Source: Paroedura picta (taxonomy: Eukaryota > Chordata > Lepidosauria > Squamata > Gekkonidae). From it: a DNA stretch of 64,000 nucleotides. The notes under the pieces are model-generated. The model was not told where the DNA came from, made no database searches, and was given only the letters and a program-made list of their open reading frames with translations. Below, piece by piece: positions 1 to 12,043 of this stretch (position 1 is its first letter; each line of letters starts with the position of its first letter). The translations under genes were made by a program, and so were the position numbers. The stretch covers positions 26,632,442-26,696,441 of the forward strand of contig NC_135383.1 in NCBI RefSeq assembly GCF_049243985.1. Reading direction: 5' to 3'.

Positions 1-1328
1 TTGTTCTTGAAGCTTAACATAAATAATTAATATAATCAAATGTAACTATAACAACAGAATATCTTTAAACAGATAAACATACTTGCCTGAGAATATTAAG
101 CTTTCTATTTGTATGATGGTAGAATCAAAGTTGCTGAGATGCAAGATATGAAAGGGTGAGAACAAAAGATAATTTTTAAAAGCTAATGTAATTATTTTAA
201 AGTTAACCTATTTGTTTTAGTAATTAGTCCAAGTGTCAAACCTTTTGATATCTTTTTAAAAATCTCGCTATCTAAAATAAGATAATTTCCCCATGATTTG
301 ACAGTCAGTCGACCAGACTTTTTCTGCCCACTCAGCTGTCCCACTGCACTGGGTCAAACCAATTCCACAAAACTCTTCAAAAAGCTAGATTCTGTTCTTG
401 TTTCCTGAGGTGTGAAAGGATTATTTCTGAGTCGCCTCAATCAGGAGAAGAGCCAAAGAAAGAGATTACTGAGATGTTTTAATGCTACCTAATTACTTCT
501 AATCTGCACCACAAAAGGGGAAACTATAACAAGCTATAAAAATGAACCAGAATGTGAAACAGTCAATATCAATAAATTTAAAGAGAGTTGTCAAAAATTA
601 ATTCCATCACAATTGTAGAACAAAAGCCACCTAATAACAGGGAGGAAACTGCCACTGTGGCTCTATCTTAGTTTCAGTACATTTAGACTGGAGTAACTGC
701 ACAGAATTGCAGTTATCCCTTCATGCTGGTTGATGCAGACTCCCTATAATGATATTCTGTCTAGTGCATCATGCAATTCCTGTTTAACAAGTATTGAGAG
801 ACATCAAGCTCTAGCTAGCCCCCATCAACATTCAGGCGACCACGGTCCTCTTGAGATGAGACAGCAAGGCACACACTGAGCCTACCAATCACGTGCTTTG
901 AGCATACAGAGGCTGCACAAGAAAGCCTGGCTGAGAAAGCCTGGGCTAGAGTAATCCAGCAACTCATGGCTTCATGGACTCAAATCCAATGAATCTCTAT
1001 AGCTCCAGTTAAGAGATATGAAGAGTGGGGAGGGGGTTGGATTTTGGGGGGAGGCATGATTTGGGAACCATCGAAAAATTACTCCTATCATTTTTCCCAC
1101 ATCTCAGAAAGAGTAGAGGCAGCTCTCTCACATTAATATTGGGTTTGTTTGCAATTTTAGTTGTAGATAACTGACAAATTCTAAATTTGTCAACTTGGAA
1201 ACATTTCCCCATTGTATTCAGTCAGACTGATTTTCAGGAATGTCTTCTTAGAATGGCCCTGCCAGGGAATTATACTTCCATTATTTACAAACATGATAAT
1301 TAATACAATTTTTAATACCATTTTATAG
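1..1328. other. AT-rich stretch without recognisable gene
   Basis: No exon-like open frame or named repeat was recognised. By synteny it should be intronic to ACACA on the minus strand, but no ACACA coding peptide was found. Confidence 0.4.
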
Positions 1329-1603
1329 AGAGCCAGCTTGGTGTAGTGGCTAAGAGTGGTGGCTTCTAATTTGGCATGCCGGGTTCGATTCCCCGCTCCT
1401 TCACATGCAGCCAGCTGGGTGACCTTGAGCTCATCACAGCCCTGATAAAACTGTTCTGAGCGGGAAGTCCTATCAGAGCTCTGTTAGCCTCACCTACCTC
1501 ACAGGGTGTCTGTTGCGGGAAGAGGAAGGAAAGGCGATTGTAAGCCACCTTGAGACTCCATCTGGAAGTGAAAAGCAGAGTATAAAAACCAACTATTTCT
1601 TCT
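1329..1603 (+). repeat. tRNA-derived SINE (AGCCAGCTTGGTGTAGTGG family)
   Basis: The head has an A box (TGGTGTAGTGG) and B box (GGGTTCGATTCC) of Pol III type. The body ends in CACCTTGAGACTCC, TATAAAAACC and a short TTCT tail. At least seven full or partial copies of this family lie in the window. Confidence 0.85.
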
Positions 1604-2279
1604 ATAAGGTTAAGTATAAATGTTGCATTTTTTGTTGTTAAAAAAACAACATAGGAAAGGACTGCATATTTCACTTTTCTACCTAAATTTCTTTTTCCCC
1701 TTTTGAAAACAGTAATGAAAACTTTTTAATTTCCCCATGACTTCAAAGTTAGCAGAAATTTTACACCTCTCCTTTTACTATTTATCATTATCAAGACCAT
1801 AAAATTTCATGTTGCAACTAACAATGTAATTGTTTTTCAAGTTACTGCAGACTGCCAAATCAAATCCAATATGTTTAATGGCATTATTAACCAAACAGAT
1901 ACACCACTGACTCCTGTCTCCTCTCAAAGCCCTGATATGCTGCAGCCTCTATCCTGCTCCCAGCAAACACGACAAGGAAGAGACCTCAAACTGAGTGTGC
2001 CTGGCTGGAGGTGGAAATGTGTTCCTCCACAGTTATTGTCCATCCAACACAGGTCCAAATTCCTACTCAAAACTCACTGGGAGTCAGCCACATGCTTTCT
2101 GCCTAACTTACCTCACAGGGTGATTGTGTTTGTGGAAGTACAGTGAAGTATAAATAATTTAAAGAAATAAATTTGTTCAATGGCAGGATAAAAATGGAGG
2201 AAGAAAGAAAAATCTATCTGGAAGAAGGGCAGGATAAAATAAAAGTGGGATGAAGAGTGTTTAAATACACATTATAAAG

Positions 2280-2415
2280 CAGGGGTAGTCAACCTGTGGT
2301 CCTCCAGATGTCCATGGACTACAATTCCCATGAGCCCCTGCCAGCAAACGCTGGCAGGGGCTCATGGGAATTGTAGCCCATGGACATCTGGAGGACCACA
2401 GGTTGACTGCCCCTG
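2280..2415. mobile_element. Palindromic hAT-type MITE
   Basis: The 136-bp element is an almost perfect inverted repeat from CAGGGGTAGTCAACCTGTGG to its complement, with a few bases in the loop. It is flanked by 8-bp direct repeats TTATAAAG / CTATAAAG (7 of 8), as expected for hAT transposition. Confidence 0.85.
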
Positions 2416-2599
2416 CTATAAAGCACCTTCAATGTGCCTTGCAACTGGACCTTACTGCATGCAAAAGCAAAATCCACTTGCAAGTGGTCCCTGCAGTGAA
2501 CTGAAACCGCATTATTCAGCATGTGCGAAAGCGCCCCAAGTCAGAAAGCGCAAAGGCCCAGCAGGCTGAGCAGTTGGCCATTCCCGCTGCTTCCGTCTC

Positions 2600-4050
2600 C
2601 CCTAAATGTCTCCAACCAGATCAGGACTGAGATTTGCAGAGGATTTGGGGGGGGGGCAGGAAGCCCCGGGAGGCCGTGGGGATAGGAGGGGTCACCGGGC
2701 TCTCCCTTCTTCCCGGGGCAGCATTTCTGGGGGCCCCTCCGGGCAGCTGGGCAGCCCTTCCTTAAGGAGGGATTCAGTTGGGGCCCCAAGCGGACCCCGA
2801 CAACTCTCGCCCCCCCCAACCCCCCCCCCCCGTGGGCTCCTCCTCCTCCTCCTCCCCTCCGGCTTCCATGCGAGCTGCCCAAAAGACTGAACAGGAGTCC
2901 CGCGAGGGAGAAGGGGCCCATTTCCCCGCCCGTCCCGTCCCGCCCTCCTGCTCGGGGCCCCAGAGGCCGGAGCTCCGTCGCTCGGCCTGGGGCCTCTTTC
3001 GCCTCCCTCCCCCCCCCCCCATCTTCGCGCCCTGCCGGCCGGGGGGGCTGAGGGGGCGGGTGCCAGCCTCCAGGCGGGCCCGGGGGGTCCCGGCTCCCTC
3101 CAGCCCGCAGAGCCCCCGTGTCGGCGGAGGGGCCCGCCTCCCGCCCTCTCACCTGCAGGCGCCGGCCGGCCGCAGGACGAGGAGGGCGACGAGGCCCCCG
3201 CCGGAGGACGAGGCTGGCGGGGCTGGAGCCGGAGCCGGCAAGCACGCGCCCATCCAGCGCGAGAGGCGGCGAGAGGCGGGCGCCCGCCGGCCGGCCTCCT
3301 TCGCTCCCGCCCGCCCTGCCTGCCTGCCTGCCTGCGTGGGGAACACGCCCGCCCCGGGGACCGCCCCGCCGCCGCCGCCGCCTCCGTGCGAACAAACCCC
3401 AAACACAATTTGCAAAAAGGGCCCCCAAAATCAATGTACAAAAAAAAAAAAACCAAAATCAATTTGCAAAAAAATAATAATAATAATTTGTAAAAAATAC
3501 CCGAAAATCAATTTGCAAAAAAAAAAAAATCCACCCAAAATCAATATGCTCCCCCCCCCCAATGCTCCCTGTGTTTGCCGCCCCCCCCCGTGTGGTGTGA
3601 TGTGATGGGCAGGGGTTACTTGAGGTCACTCGCCTCCGGCCCCGCCCCCGCCGCTCTTCCTCGCGCGCCCCAGTCTTGGCGGCCTCTTTTTCGCCGGGCG
3701 CCGCGGCAGGCTCCCTCCTCATTGGCCGCAGGCGCTCACCCCAACCCGCGGGGCGTCACCAATCAGCGACGCGCAGGGAGGAGTGGCCAATGAGCAGGCG
3801 GCGATGGCCTGAGAACCCCGGCGAGTTCTCTCATTGGCTCTTGGGGAAGCGGGGGGTGGAGCCCAGGCGGCTGTCATCTGGCGGGGTCGCCGCTCTTTTT
3901 GCGCTCCCTCCCTCCCGTGCGGCTTTCGCGAAGAGCCCAGGGCCGGCGGGGGCTCGCGCGCCTTCCACGCGCTTCTGCAGCAGCCGCCTTCCTGTTTCGC
4001 ACGGGAGAGTCCTGCTGCAGGAGCTCCCTGAAAGCGCCTTATCCGACATG
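2600..4050 (-). promoter_or_regulatory. CpG island, candidate ACACA internal (PII-type) promoter
   Basis: GC-rich, CpG-dense DNA covers about 1.4 kb, interrupted by an A-rich tandem tract at 3400-3575. Four CCAAT boxes lie within about 120 bases: ATTGG at 3721, CCAAT at 3759, CCAAT at 3787 and ATTGG at 3833. There is no TATA box in the core. No plus-strand gene starts here. In human, ACACA (acetyl-CoA carboxylase 1) has a second, CpG-rich promoter downstream of its distal one, with C17orf78 antisense in between. The position fits that promoter, reading leftward. An unrelated lncRNA promoter is the main alternative. Confidence 0.55.
3400..3575. repeat. A-rich tandem repeat inside CpG island
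   Basis: About four to five imperfect units contain AAAATCAATTTGCAAAAA, separated by short C-rich or A-rich spacers and ending in a poly-C run. The units differ mainly in A-run length. It contrasts sharply with the flanking CpG-rich DNA. Confidence 0.75.
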
Positions 4051-4973
4051 TGCGGGATGAACCCAAATGATTGGTTTGCATAGCACGACTGTGTCACAAC
4101 CCCCCTGCAATGTCTGCCAAGGATCATGCCTGTCCTGCGATGCTGCCCACATGCTTGCTTTTGACACCTCAAGGTTGCATCCTGTTGTTTGGTTTATAAC
4201 CGCTGGCTTTCTCACTGCTATTCCCTGCCTCCCCCTCTCTCTCCCCAGCACCCCTTTGAAATGCGTTTTGTCACTTCCCCAAGGGAGGGGGAAGAAGTAT
4301 TCCTCTGTTTTCTATACAAGGCCCAGGGGCCAAGAGCCTCAGTTCTGTCTATGCATGTGTGTCAAATGGCTTCATTCCTTAATAAACTTTCTTATATAGA
4401 AGTTTGGCTTATTAGGAAAATGAGCATTCTGACAGGCTGCTGCTAGGCAGGTTTGCACCAGGCATTGGGAACAAAATCATATATGTAAGATACAGGCCTG
4501 GTTTTTGAAAATGTTAGGCCTAAAATCATGCAAATGCACATAAGCCAAAATAAAAAAAGTTCCAATAATCAGAAGAAGTCAGCCAAGAAAACTAGATGAA
4601 GGAAAGAGAAAAAGTTTATTTTGCACAAAATAGGGAGATCAAAACAGCACAGCAAGGATGGCTGAAACTGATCTCCGCCCTCCCAGGGTTTTAAAAGGTT
4701 GCAATTTTTGCATTCCCATACTTTTACAGTATCGATCTTTGATACACACATAGATGCTAAATATTTAGGATGTTGTTGGGTTGCTAAGATGTCAGATCCA
4801 TTGCTTGGATACTGCTCTGATATGTCAATAGAATTCTGACTCTGGTGTTAAGCTGGGCATCATAACATCATTTCCAAAATCATTCTCATGGGAATTACCT
4901 TTGAATGGGCACATATTTTACTTTCAGTTTGTAACAATTACAATATGAAAGTACCATTATTGGTCTCCCTAGC
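4040..4973. other. No gene recognised downstream of CpG island
   Basis: The DNA quickly becomes AT-rich. Nothing resembling a conserved exon or a named repeat was identified. Confidence 0.35.
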
Positions 4974-4981
4974 ATCTAAAG

Positions 4982-5269
4982 AGAGCCTCTTGTGGCGCAA
5001 AGTGGTAAGGCAGCAGACATGCAGTCTGAAGCTCTGCCCATGAGGCTGGGAGTTCGATCCCAGCAGCCGGCTCAAGGTTGACTCAGCCTTCCATCCTTCT
5101 GAGGTCGGTAAAATGAGTACCCAGCTTGCTGGGGGGGGTAAACGGTAATGACTGGGGAAGGCACTGGCAAACCACCCCATATTGAGTCTGCCATGAAAAC
5201 GCTAGAGGGTGTCACCCCAAGGGTCAGGCATGACCCGGTGCTTGCACAGGAGATACCTTTACCTTTAGA
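4982..5269 (+). repeat. Sauria-type SINE
   Basis: It has a tRNA-like head (CCTCTTGTGGCGCAAAGTGG and GGGAGTTCGATCCC), the conserved core CTTCCATCCTTCTGAGGTCG, and the tail GATACCTTTACCTTTA. The 3' tail is known to be shared with Bov-B LINEs. Flanking 8-bp repeats ATCTAAAG lie at 4974-4981 and 5270-5277. Confidence 0.93.
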
Positions 5270-5584
5270 ATCTAAAGATCTTCTTTGTATTAGTGTTACT
5301 GGATTCCATGAGGCATGCTCTCTCCACTTGCGTGCAATGGCATCTCCTGGTGAACTTTGGTAACTTTGGTCAGCCTGGGCCAGAATAAATGCTAATTATG
5401 ACTCAGCTTAACAACTATACAAAACAGTGACAATTAGTACTCTTACAAACTATGGATTGAATAGGAAATAATCCCACAATTCTACAAGGCTAGCTTTTCT
5501 TAGGCCTATCAAAAATAAAATCTAATAATCAAAAAATAAATAATAAATAAATAAATAATAAATCAGCCTAACAACGAAACTTGC

Positions 5585-7565
5585 ACAGGTACAGACTGAT
5601 ATTTCCTTTCTTACTCAATGCAAATACCTGGACATTATACCTAAAGGACTGAGGATTAACAATCCACTGCAATCCACTTATCCTATGGATATGCAGAAAA
5701 GCTTTGTGTCACATTCTCCAAGATCAAGCATCTGATCAGTGTTCTGTACTACAAACAGAAGCTTCTCAAGGAGAAACTTCCTGAAATGGACTTTTTTACA
5801 AGGAATCATCCCACTTGGCAAGATTTCCACAAAAAAATACAAGCCATCTACAACTCTCACTTGGATTTACTGAAACAACAAAACCTTTAAAAACTATCCA
5901 ATCTACAGATGGACATAGAGCCTCTTGTGGCGCAGAGTGGTAATGCAGCAGACATGCAGTCTGAAAGCTCTGCCCATGAGGCTGGAAGTTTAATCCCAGC
6001 AGCCAGCTCAAGGTTGACTCAGCCTTCCATCCTTCCGAGGTTGGTAAAATGAGTACCCAGCTTGCTGGGGGGTAAACGGTAATGACTGGGGAAGGCACTG
6101 GCAAACCACCCCGTATTGAGTCTGCCATGAAAACGCTAGAGGGCGTCACCCCAAGTGTCAGACATGACCCAATTCTTGCACAGGGGATATCTTTACCTTT
6201 AACTTTTTACAGGAGGACAATGCTAAAAAAAAAGAACTTCTCCAGCAATATTGTCAATCTGTCACAGCACAGACTCAGTCCTGCAGAGCATTCAGTGGGG
6301 ACCTGGAGGCATTCTTCCGATGTTTACACCTAAAGGAATTCTTTCAACATATATGTGAACAGAACAAGTAAGAATAGACAACATCTACACACCATTCCAT
6401 CAGCGAATCTACTGGAGAACTACCACCATCCCTCCAATCCTCCGAAGAACAGGATGCTGACCACCACATACCAACAAAACAACACTACACGAAACAAGAT
6501 TCCACATGGACCCACCCCAGATTGTTGCAATTCCACACTGGACCTCTACATAGAATGCTTCCGCCGCATGGTACAAACCAATGTGATCAACAAACATAGA
6601 CAGGCCATAGACAAGAAGAATAAGGGTATAATAATTTAAAAAGCTGACAAAGGAGGAGCATCATTAATAGATCAGACTACACCCAGGAGGCTCAAAGACA
6701 GCTCTCAAATACCACCTTTTACAAACAACTGAACTCAGGCAGCACACAGGAATAAAAAAAAAGAACTACACAAAATTATCAAGGAATTACCTCCACACAT
6801 TCAAGAAGATATCCTTTCAGACACAGCAAAGGAACTTCAACCAGGTACCTTTCATCTTCTACCCAAAATTCACAAGCCTGACAGCTCATGATGTCCAATT
6901 GTCTCAGGCATAAACACTATCACAACAGGGGTATCTGGCTATATGGACTCTGTTCTAAGGCCCTTTGCCATCAATGCTCCTAGTTATGTTCGTGACACCA
7001 CAGATTTTCTGAGGAAAATACAATCTTTGAACAACCTTCCAGAGAATAATATTTTAGCCATCATGGATGCAGAAATCCTGTATACCAACATCCCACAAAA
7101 ACATGGATTTCAAGCCATTAGGAATACAGTTTCTAACAACAGCACAGCTGATTCAGCCACCAAACTGTGCCATTTTGTTTTCACCCATAACTACTTCTGA
7201 TTTGGTGACAACTTGTTCTTTCAGATCAATGGTACAGCCCCGGGCACCTGCATGGCTTCTCAATATGCCAGCATCTTTGGTTGTGGCACTTCAGACCAAC
7301 ATGGCAGCCCACTTGAATCTATTAAAGATTAGATTCAGTAATTGGTTAGTTGTTTTGTGATAGGTTCACCATATAAATGATGGATAACTGTGGGGAGGAA
7401 CACATTTGTAACGTATTTCATATGATTTTTAAAATTATGTATATAACGTTTTAAAATATTTTTTTTAAAACAGACCAAGCTTATTCCCAGAATTAAACTT
7501 GGTTGTCTTCAAGGTGCCCCTGGACTCCAACTCTGTTCTGCTGCTTCAGACTAATCATGCTGCCC
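5585..7565 (+). mobile_element. Penelope-like retroelement, broken, split by a SINE
   Basis: Frames at 6850-7290 read LPKIHKPDSS, MDSVLRPFAINAPSYVRDTT, ILAIMDAEILYTNIP and FQINGTAPGTCMASQYASIF. These are the reverse transcriptase blocks typical of Penelope-like elements (LYTNIP; QxxGTxMG-like). The upstream part (5590-5917) also reads like the N-terminal part of such an ORF. Several stops and frame changes show it is inactive. A Sauria SINE interrupts it at 5918-6202. Confidence 0.8.
5918..6202 (+). repeat. Sauria-type SINE inside Penelope element
   Basis: It is a complete head-to-tail copy of the same family as 4982-5269, with the usual GTAATGACTGGGGAAGGCAC core and a CTTTACCTTTAAC tail. 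It is inserted into and therefore younger than the surrounding Penelope element. Confidence 0.92.
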
Positions 7566-8396
7566 ACCTGAATACCTGTGCGTTGCAATTGTCCCTGCGG
7601 CATGAGTAGCATGTGGGATGGGCGGGCCCACGCTGCCATCCTGCAGGAGAGACTTGCAGGGGCATGGGGCAGGAAGGGAGTGATCGCTGTGTTGCTTCTT
7701 CGTTAAAGTGGAGCTGATTAAATTACCAACCCTGAGAAGCTTGTAGCAGCATGCAGATGACCCTAGGCTCGACATTTGGCAGGGTTGCAACCAATCGTCA
7801 GGGAGAAAGCCACTTTTTTTTTCTTCTTGGACACAAATCAAAAAAAGTTTTAAAAGAAAAACTTGAGGTGGTGTTCTATTATTGTCTCTTTGAGGCCTGC
7901 ATTATATCTTTGTTAAGACCAGGGGATTCCATTGGATTCAGTGCTGTAATAATATATATGGGGTATTGTAATAACATGTTCCAGTCTTTTTATTATTATT
8001 ATTTCTTGGCAATAAAACAGCTACTTTGAGGTTCCCCATTGACTGTTCTGGAGGCTGAAGTCTTTCTCCTACAGGTTTCTCAGTTTTGTGATTCCTGTTA
8101 TCAGATTTGTGTCCATTAATCATTTGACTTTGGGTTTGACCTGTTTGTCCTTTGTAGAGAACAGAAGGGCATTGTTGGCATTTAATGGCATATACAAAGT
8201 TGGCATCTGGGTTTGTTACAAGCTCTAGTGCCAGTGTCCATGTTCAAATTAGATGTATTATTGTGCAACAGGAGTTATTTAAGATGGGGGGGGGCTGTTT
8301 GTGAGCCACCACAAACCCAGGAGGGCAGTTCCAGCACTGATAGCATCCTAAACATACCAAATGATCCACTGTATACAGTCAGGCTGTACCCTACAG

Positions 8397-8832
8397 TAGT
8401 GATCCCCAACCTGTGGGCCGCTGACCACATGTGGTCCTTCGACTAATTGGAGGTGGGCCCCAAAGGACGCCTTCTTCCCCCCCCCCCGGCCCTTTACTTC
8501 ATCCCCCCCAGCCCTTTACAACACACTTTGGGTGTCATTGTCTCCCATCACTCCCAGATGGGACTATCTCGTTGCAGAGAAACAAGCTCAGGGTTCCCAT
8601 TGATTAGTCATTGTCATGAGTTAAAATTTCCATGAAAATAAAATGTTCCTTATGTTCATTGTTGTGGCGTGTCTGTCTCTTATTTTGAAGGGATGTTTAA
8701 ACATGACCATAGCGATCAGAGAGCGTTAGGGCAGTGGTTGAGAGTAGAAGAGTAAACTACCCCCCCCCCCAACGGGCCTCAGTAAAATTGTCAAGCGTTG
8801 AGTGGTCCCCGGTGATAAAAAGGCTGGTGCTG
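8397..8832. mobile_element. hAT-type MITE
   Basis: It runs from a TAGTGATCCCCAACCTGTGG-like terminus to a degraded right terminus after GGTGATAAAAAGGC. Flanking repeats are CCCTACAG (8389-8396) and CTCTACAG (8833-8840), 7 of 8 bases. The interior matches the element at 38454-38837. Confidence 0.8.
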
Positions 8833-8924
8833 CTCTACAGCACCTGCTCCAATACTCTCACTAAAGGATTCTCACTAAAGGAATCTACAGCAAACCTTTT
8901 CGGAACTCCAATACCCACCTAGAA

Positions 8925-9235
8925 TCAGACCCTCATCCTGTCCCCTCTTCTCCAGGCTGAACATTCTCAGATCCCTCAGCCTTTCCTCACAGGGCTTCTT
9001 CCCCAGGCCCTGGATCATCCTTGTGGCTCTCCTCTGCCCCCTCTCCATTTTGCCCACCTCCTTTTTGAAGGGAGGCCTCCAGAACCAGATGTGATGCTTC
9101 TGTTGACACTGCCCAAGACTGTATTTGCCTTCTTTACTGTCACATCACACTGCTCATATTTAATGTATAGTCCAGAAATACCCCAAGATCACATTCACAC
9201 ACACTGCTACCCAGAAGTGTATCTATTCTATTTTG
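8925..9235 (-). mobile_element. CR1 LINE 3' fragment, old
   Basis: The reverse strand carries the CR1 ORF2 C-terminal region (EKRGQDEGLI, KRGQRRATRMIQGLGKKPCE-like). It is more diverged from the other copies in the window than they are from each other. Confidence 0.75.
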
Positions 9236-9425
9236 TATTGTTATGTTTTAAGATGATTTAATTCCTGGTCTTAATGGTTTTAATGGATGTTTTTGTATCA
9301 TCTTACGCTGGTCTATTACCATAATAAAACTAACTTGAACTCCCTCCACATTCACCCCCTCCCTTTTGTTAGTATCCCATAGTTTCCCAGATCTGTTATT
9401 CAAACAGCCAAATGGTTCTCTCTCT

Positions 9426-10320
9426 GGGCCTTTTCGCACGGGGATCTTTGTTGCAAATTGTTTGCGGAATGAAAAATCGCCATTTAAAATAGTGGAATTC
9501 GTCGTTATGCATACCTGCCTTTGTAGTGGAATCAGTTGCGTTTTTTAGCGTTTCCCACAGGCTTCCGGTCTCGGCAGAAATCGCTAGAAAGGAAGCGCTA
9601 TTGCCAAGCTCGTCCCGCCCCTGGCCGTCAAGCAGCCAATGGGCAGCCGTTAGCATGCTCCCAAACAGCCCCTTTCCCTTTAAGAAAGGTTTAAAAAAAA
9701 AAAACAGACCCATAGCAACGAATCTAGGTAGATTCGTTGCAACGGAGAGACCCATCCAGCTGCCTAATGTGAGCTGTCGTTTGATTGTATGATCGTTGGC
9801 ACGCTGCCTCGAGTGATTAAAAAAAAATCCCCCCCCCTCTCACGGGCCTGATTTTCGGCTGAATTTATGTGTAAAAAATAAAGGGACTTTATTTCAGCAA
9901 ACGGGCTTTTATGTGGTTTGTGCTTAGTGACTAAAGGTGAAGGACTGAAGCCAGGGAAGCCTCTAAACAGAAAGAGGCTCGCTGGTGCGTTTATCCCCGC
10001 TCGCTCGGAGAAAAAAAAATGGCGATCGCTTCGCCGGAAGTTTGGAGGACAGGCTCAGGAGGAGGGACTTTGAAAAACCAGCAACAATGGTAACGCACAG
10101 GTCTTTAGCGCTACTGTTGCAGATTGGTTGCAGGAGTGTATCGCTATCCGGAGGGTGAATCCACTTTTCTGGATTCCCCTGAAAGCGCTACAACGAAGCG
10201 CTTTTTGCGGGTCGGTTTAAGGATTGTTGCAGATTGTCTACGACGTCGTGGGTTATGGCAAATTAGTAGCGTTTCCAATTAGTAACCATTGTGCTATTTT
10301 GAAGCCGTGCGAAATGGCCC
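9426..10320 (+). mobile_element. CpG-rich DNA transposon with GGGCC termini, copy 1
   Basis: Termini are GGGCCTTTTCGCACGG and the inverse CCGTGCGAAATGGCCC, flanked by the 3-bp direct repeat TCT. The 895-bp body has no transposase frame. It holds the family landmarks GGCAGCCGTTAGCATGCTCC and CTTCCGGTCTCGGCAG. Superfamily is not assigned; a 3-bp duplication with GG-starting termini would fit PIF/Harbinger. Confidence 0.85.
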
Positions 10321-10802
10321 TCTGTTTTGACTCCTTTGAACTGTGCCTGGTTCAAATTCCCATGTGAGGGGGGAATGCTTGCTCTATGCTTTGTATCTCA
10401 GTCCTGACTATGCCTTCATTGTAGATGCTTTCATTTTTCTTAAATCAACTTTCCTTCTATGATGTTTAGATATCAAAGTTTCTCACAATGACGCACTTAT
10501 CCTTATTTAATTACATCTTGTTCTCATTTGTGCACTTTTCCAACATGTTCCCTGGCCTCTGCTTTCCCAGGTCATCTCTCCCTCTGTTTTTTACTTGCAT
10601 TGTCAAGTTTGGGATGGGGGGGGGGTGTTAAATGCATGGTGGAATATGTCCAGTACTTCTTTATCATTAGTTATGGGCAAGAAAAAAATCAGTATTTTTT
10701 GAGGATGGGTATAGTAGACACACAAATATTGGTATTTGCTGATTTATTTTGGCTTCATTATATCCTATAGGGTGATTTAAGTCAATGGCAAATCTAACTT
10801 GA

Positions 10803-11392
10803 ATCACAAGATGTCATAGTCCCATTGTATACGGCTCTGGTCAGACCACACCTGGAGTACTGTGTGCAGTTCTGGAGGCCTCACTTCAAGAAGGACGTCG
10901 ATAAAATTGAAAGGGTACAGAGGAGAGCGACGAAGATGAACTGGGGCCAAGGGACCAAGCCCTATGAAGATAGGTTGAGGGACTTGGGAATGTTCAGCCT
11001 GGAGAAAAGGAGGTTGAGAGGGGACATGATAGCCCTCTTTAAGTATTTGAAAGGTTGTCACTTGGAGGAGGGCAGGATGTTGTTTCCGTTGGCTGCAGAG
11101 GAGAGGACACGCAGTAATGGGTTTAAACTTCAAGTACAACGATATAGGCTAGATATCAGGAAAAAAATTTTCATAGTCAGAGTAGTTCAGCAGTGGAATA
11201 GGCTGCCTAAGGAGGTGGTGAGCTCCCCCTCACTGGCAGTCTTCAAGCAAAGGTTGGATACACACTTTTCTTGGATGCTTTAGGATGCTTTGGGCTGATC
11301 CTGCGTTGAGCAGGGGATTGGACTAGATGGCCTGTATGGCCCCTTCCAACTCTATGATTCTATGATTCCATGATTCTATGATTCTATGATTC
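10803..11392 (+). mobile_element. CR1 LINE 3' end
   Basis: The frame at 10825-11283 encodes the ORF2 C-terminus ([20 protein letters not shown] to [16 protein letters not shown]). The 3' end is the CR1-type ATTCTATGATTC tail repeats. It is 5'-truncated. Confidence 0.92.
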
Positions 11393-11880
11393 ATTACGTG
11401 TTCTGGTGGGGGCAAGATTTGAGCTAGAGGCACCAAATTTGCAATGAAGCTGTTGAAGTATCTCCTCAAAAGAACCCCCAAAGCAGATGTCCCCATCCTC
11501 TATTGTTTCCAATAGCAGGGGGAAAGGGCAAGCCCAGCAGAATATTCCCGAGAATCTCCATAGTGAAAATGAAAGGGGGGCATTGTTGCAATTCCAGCCC
11601 AGCAGCAGAACCAGTGCCAAGTCCAACAGGACTAAGTTCCATCTAAGAATCTCTGAAACTGAGGGGGAAGAGGCATTTCTGCAGGAACAGCAGCAGAACC
11701 CAGTGCCCCATGGGGGCAAATGCCAGCTCAATGGGGCTGCAGCACAGAATTGCAATCCAAGCAACAGGGAGGGGGTTAGGACAGCAGAACAAGTCTTTGC
11801 AAGTCCGTTCCCCTTGATGGAATTGTGATTCTGTGGTGCAGCATTTGCCACAGGGGCACTGGGTCTGCTGGGCAGTACAA
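11393..11880. other. Open on both strands, unrecognised
   Basis: Open frames of 113 residues (plus, 11487-11828) and 155 residues (minus, 11384-11851) overlap here. Neither resembles a protein I know. The text (repeated GCAGAACCAGTGCC-like phrases) looks like decayed repeat rather than a gene. Confidence 0.3.
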
Positions 11881-12043
11881 TGGAGCTGAAAATATTTGGT
11901 ATTCCTTAATATTTTCAGGTTTTTTCAGCATTTACTATATCATTAATAAATACATATTAGAGAATTTGGTTTAGAAAATATCCGAAATTATCGGTATGTG
12001 TATTTGAAGACAATCAAAATGTCATCAATGTATCATCAGGTAT

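Noticed and set aside
1329-1400. tRNA-like head with A and B boxes
   Set aside because: It is the promoter head of a SINE. The cloverleaf is not maintained and the same head recurs many times.
1-2600. ACACA coding exons on the minus strand
   Set aside because: I searched by eye for the N-terminal acetyl-CoA carboxylase text (MDEPSPLAKPLELN and following) and did not find it. Only the promoter and intron are inferred.
2541-3605. Long open frames in the first CpG island (up to 297 codons minus strand, 275 plus strand)
   Set aside because: They are Pro/Gly/Arg/Ala-rich, overlap on both strands, run through homopolymers and match no protein I know. GC-rich DNA has few stop codons, so this is expected by chance.
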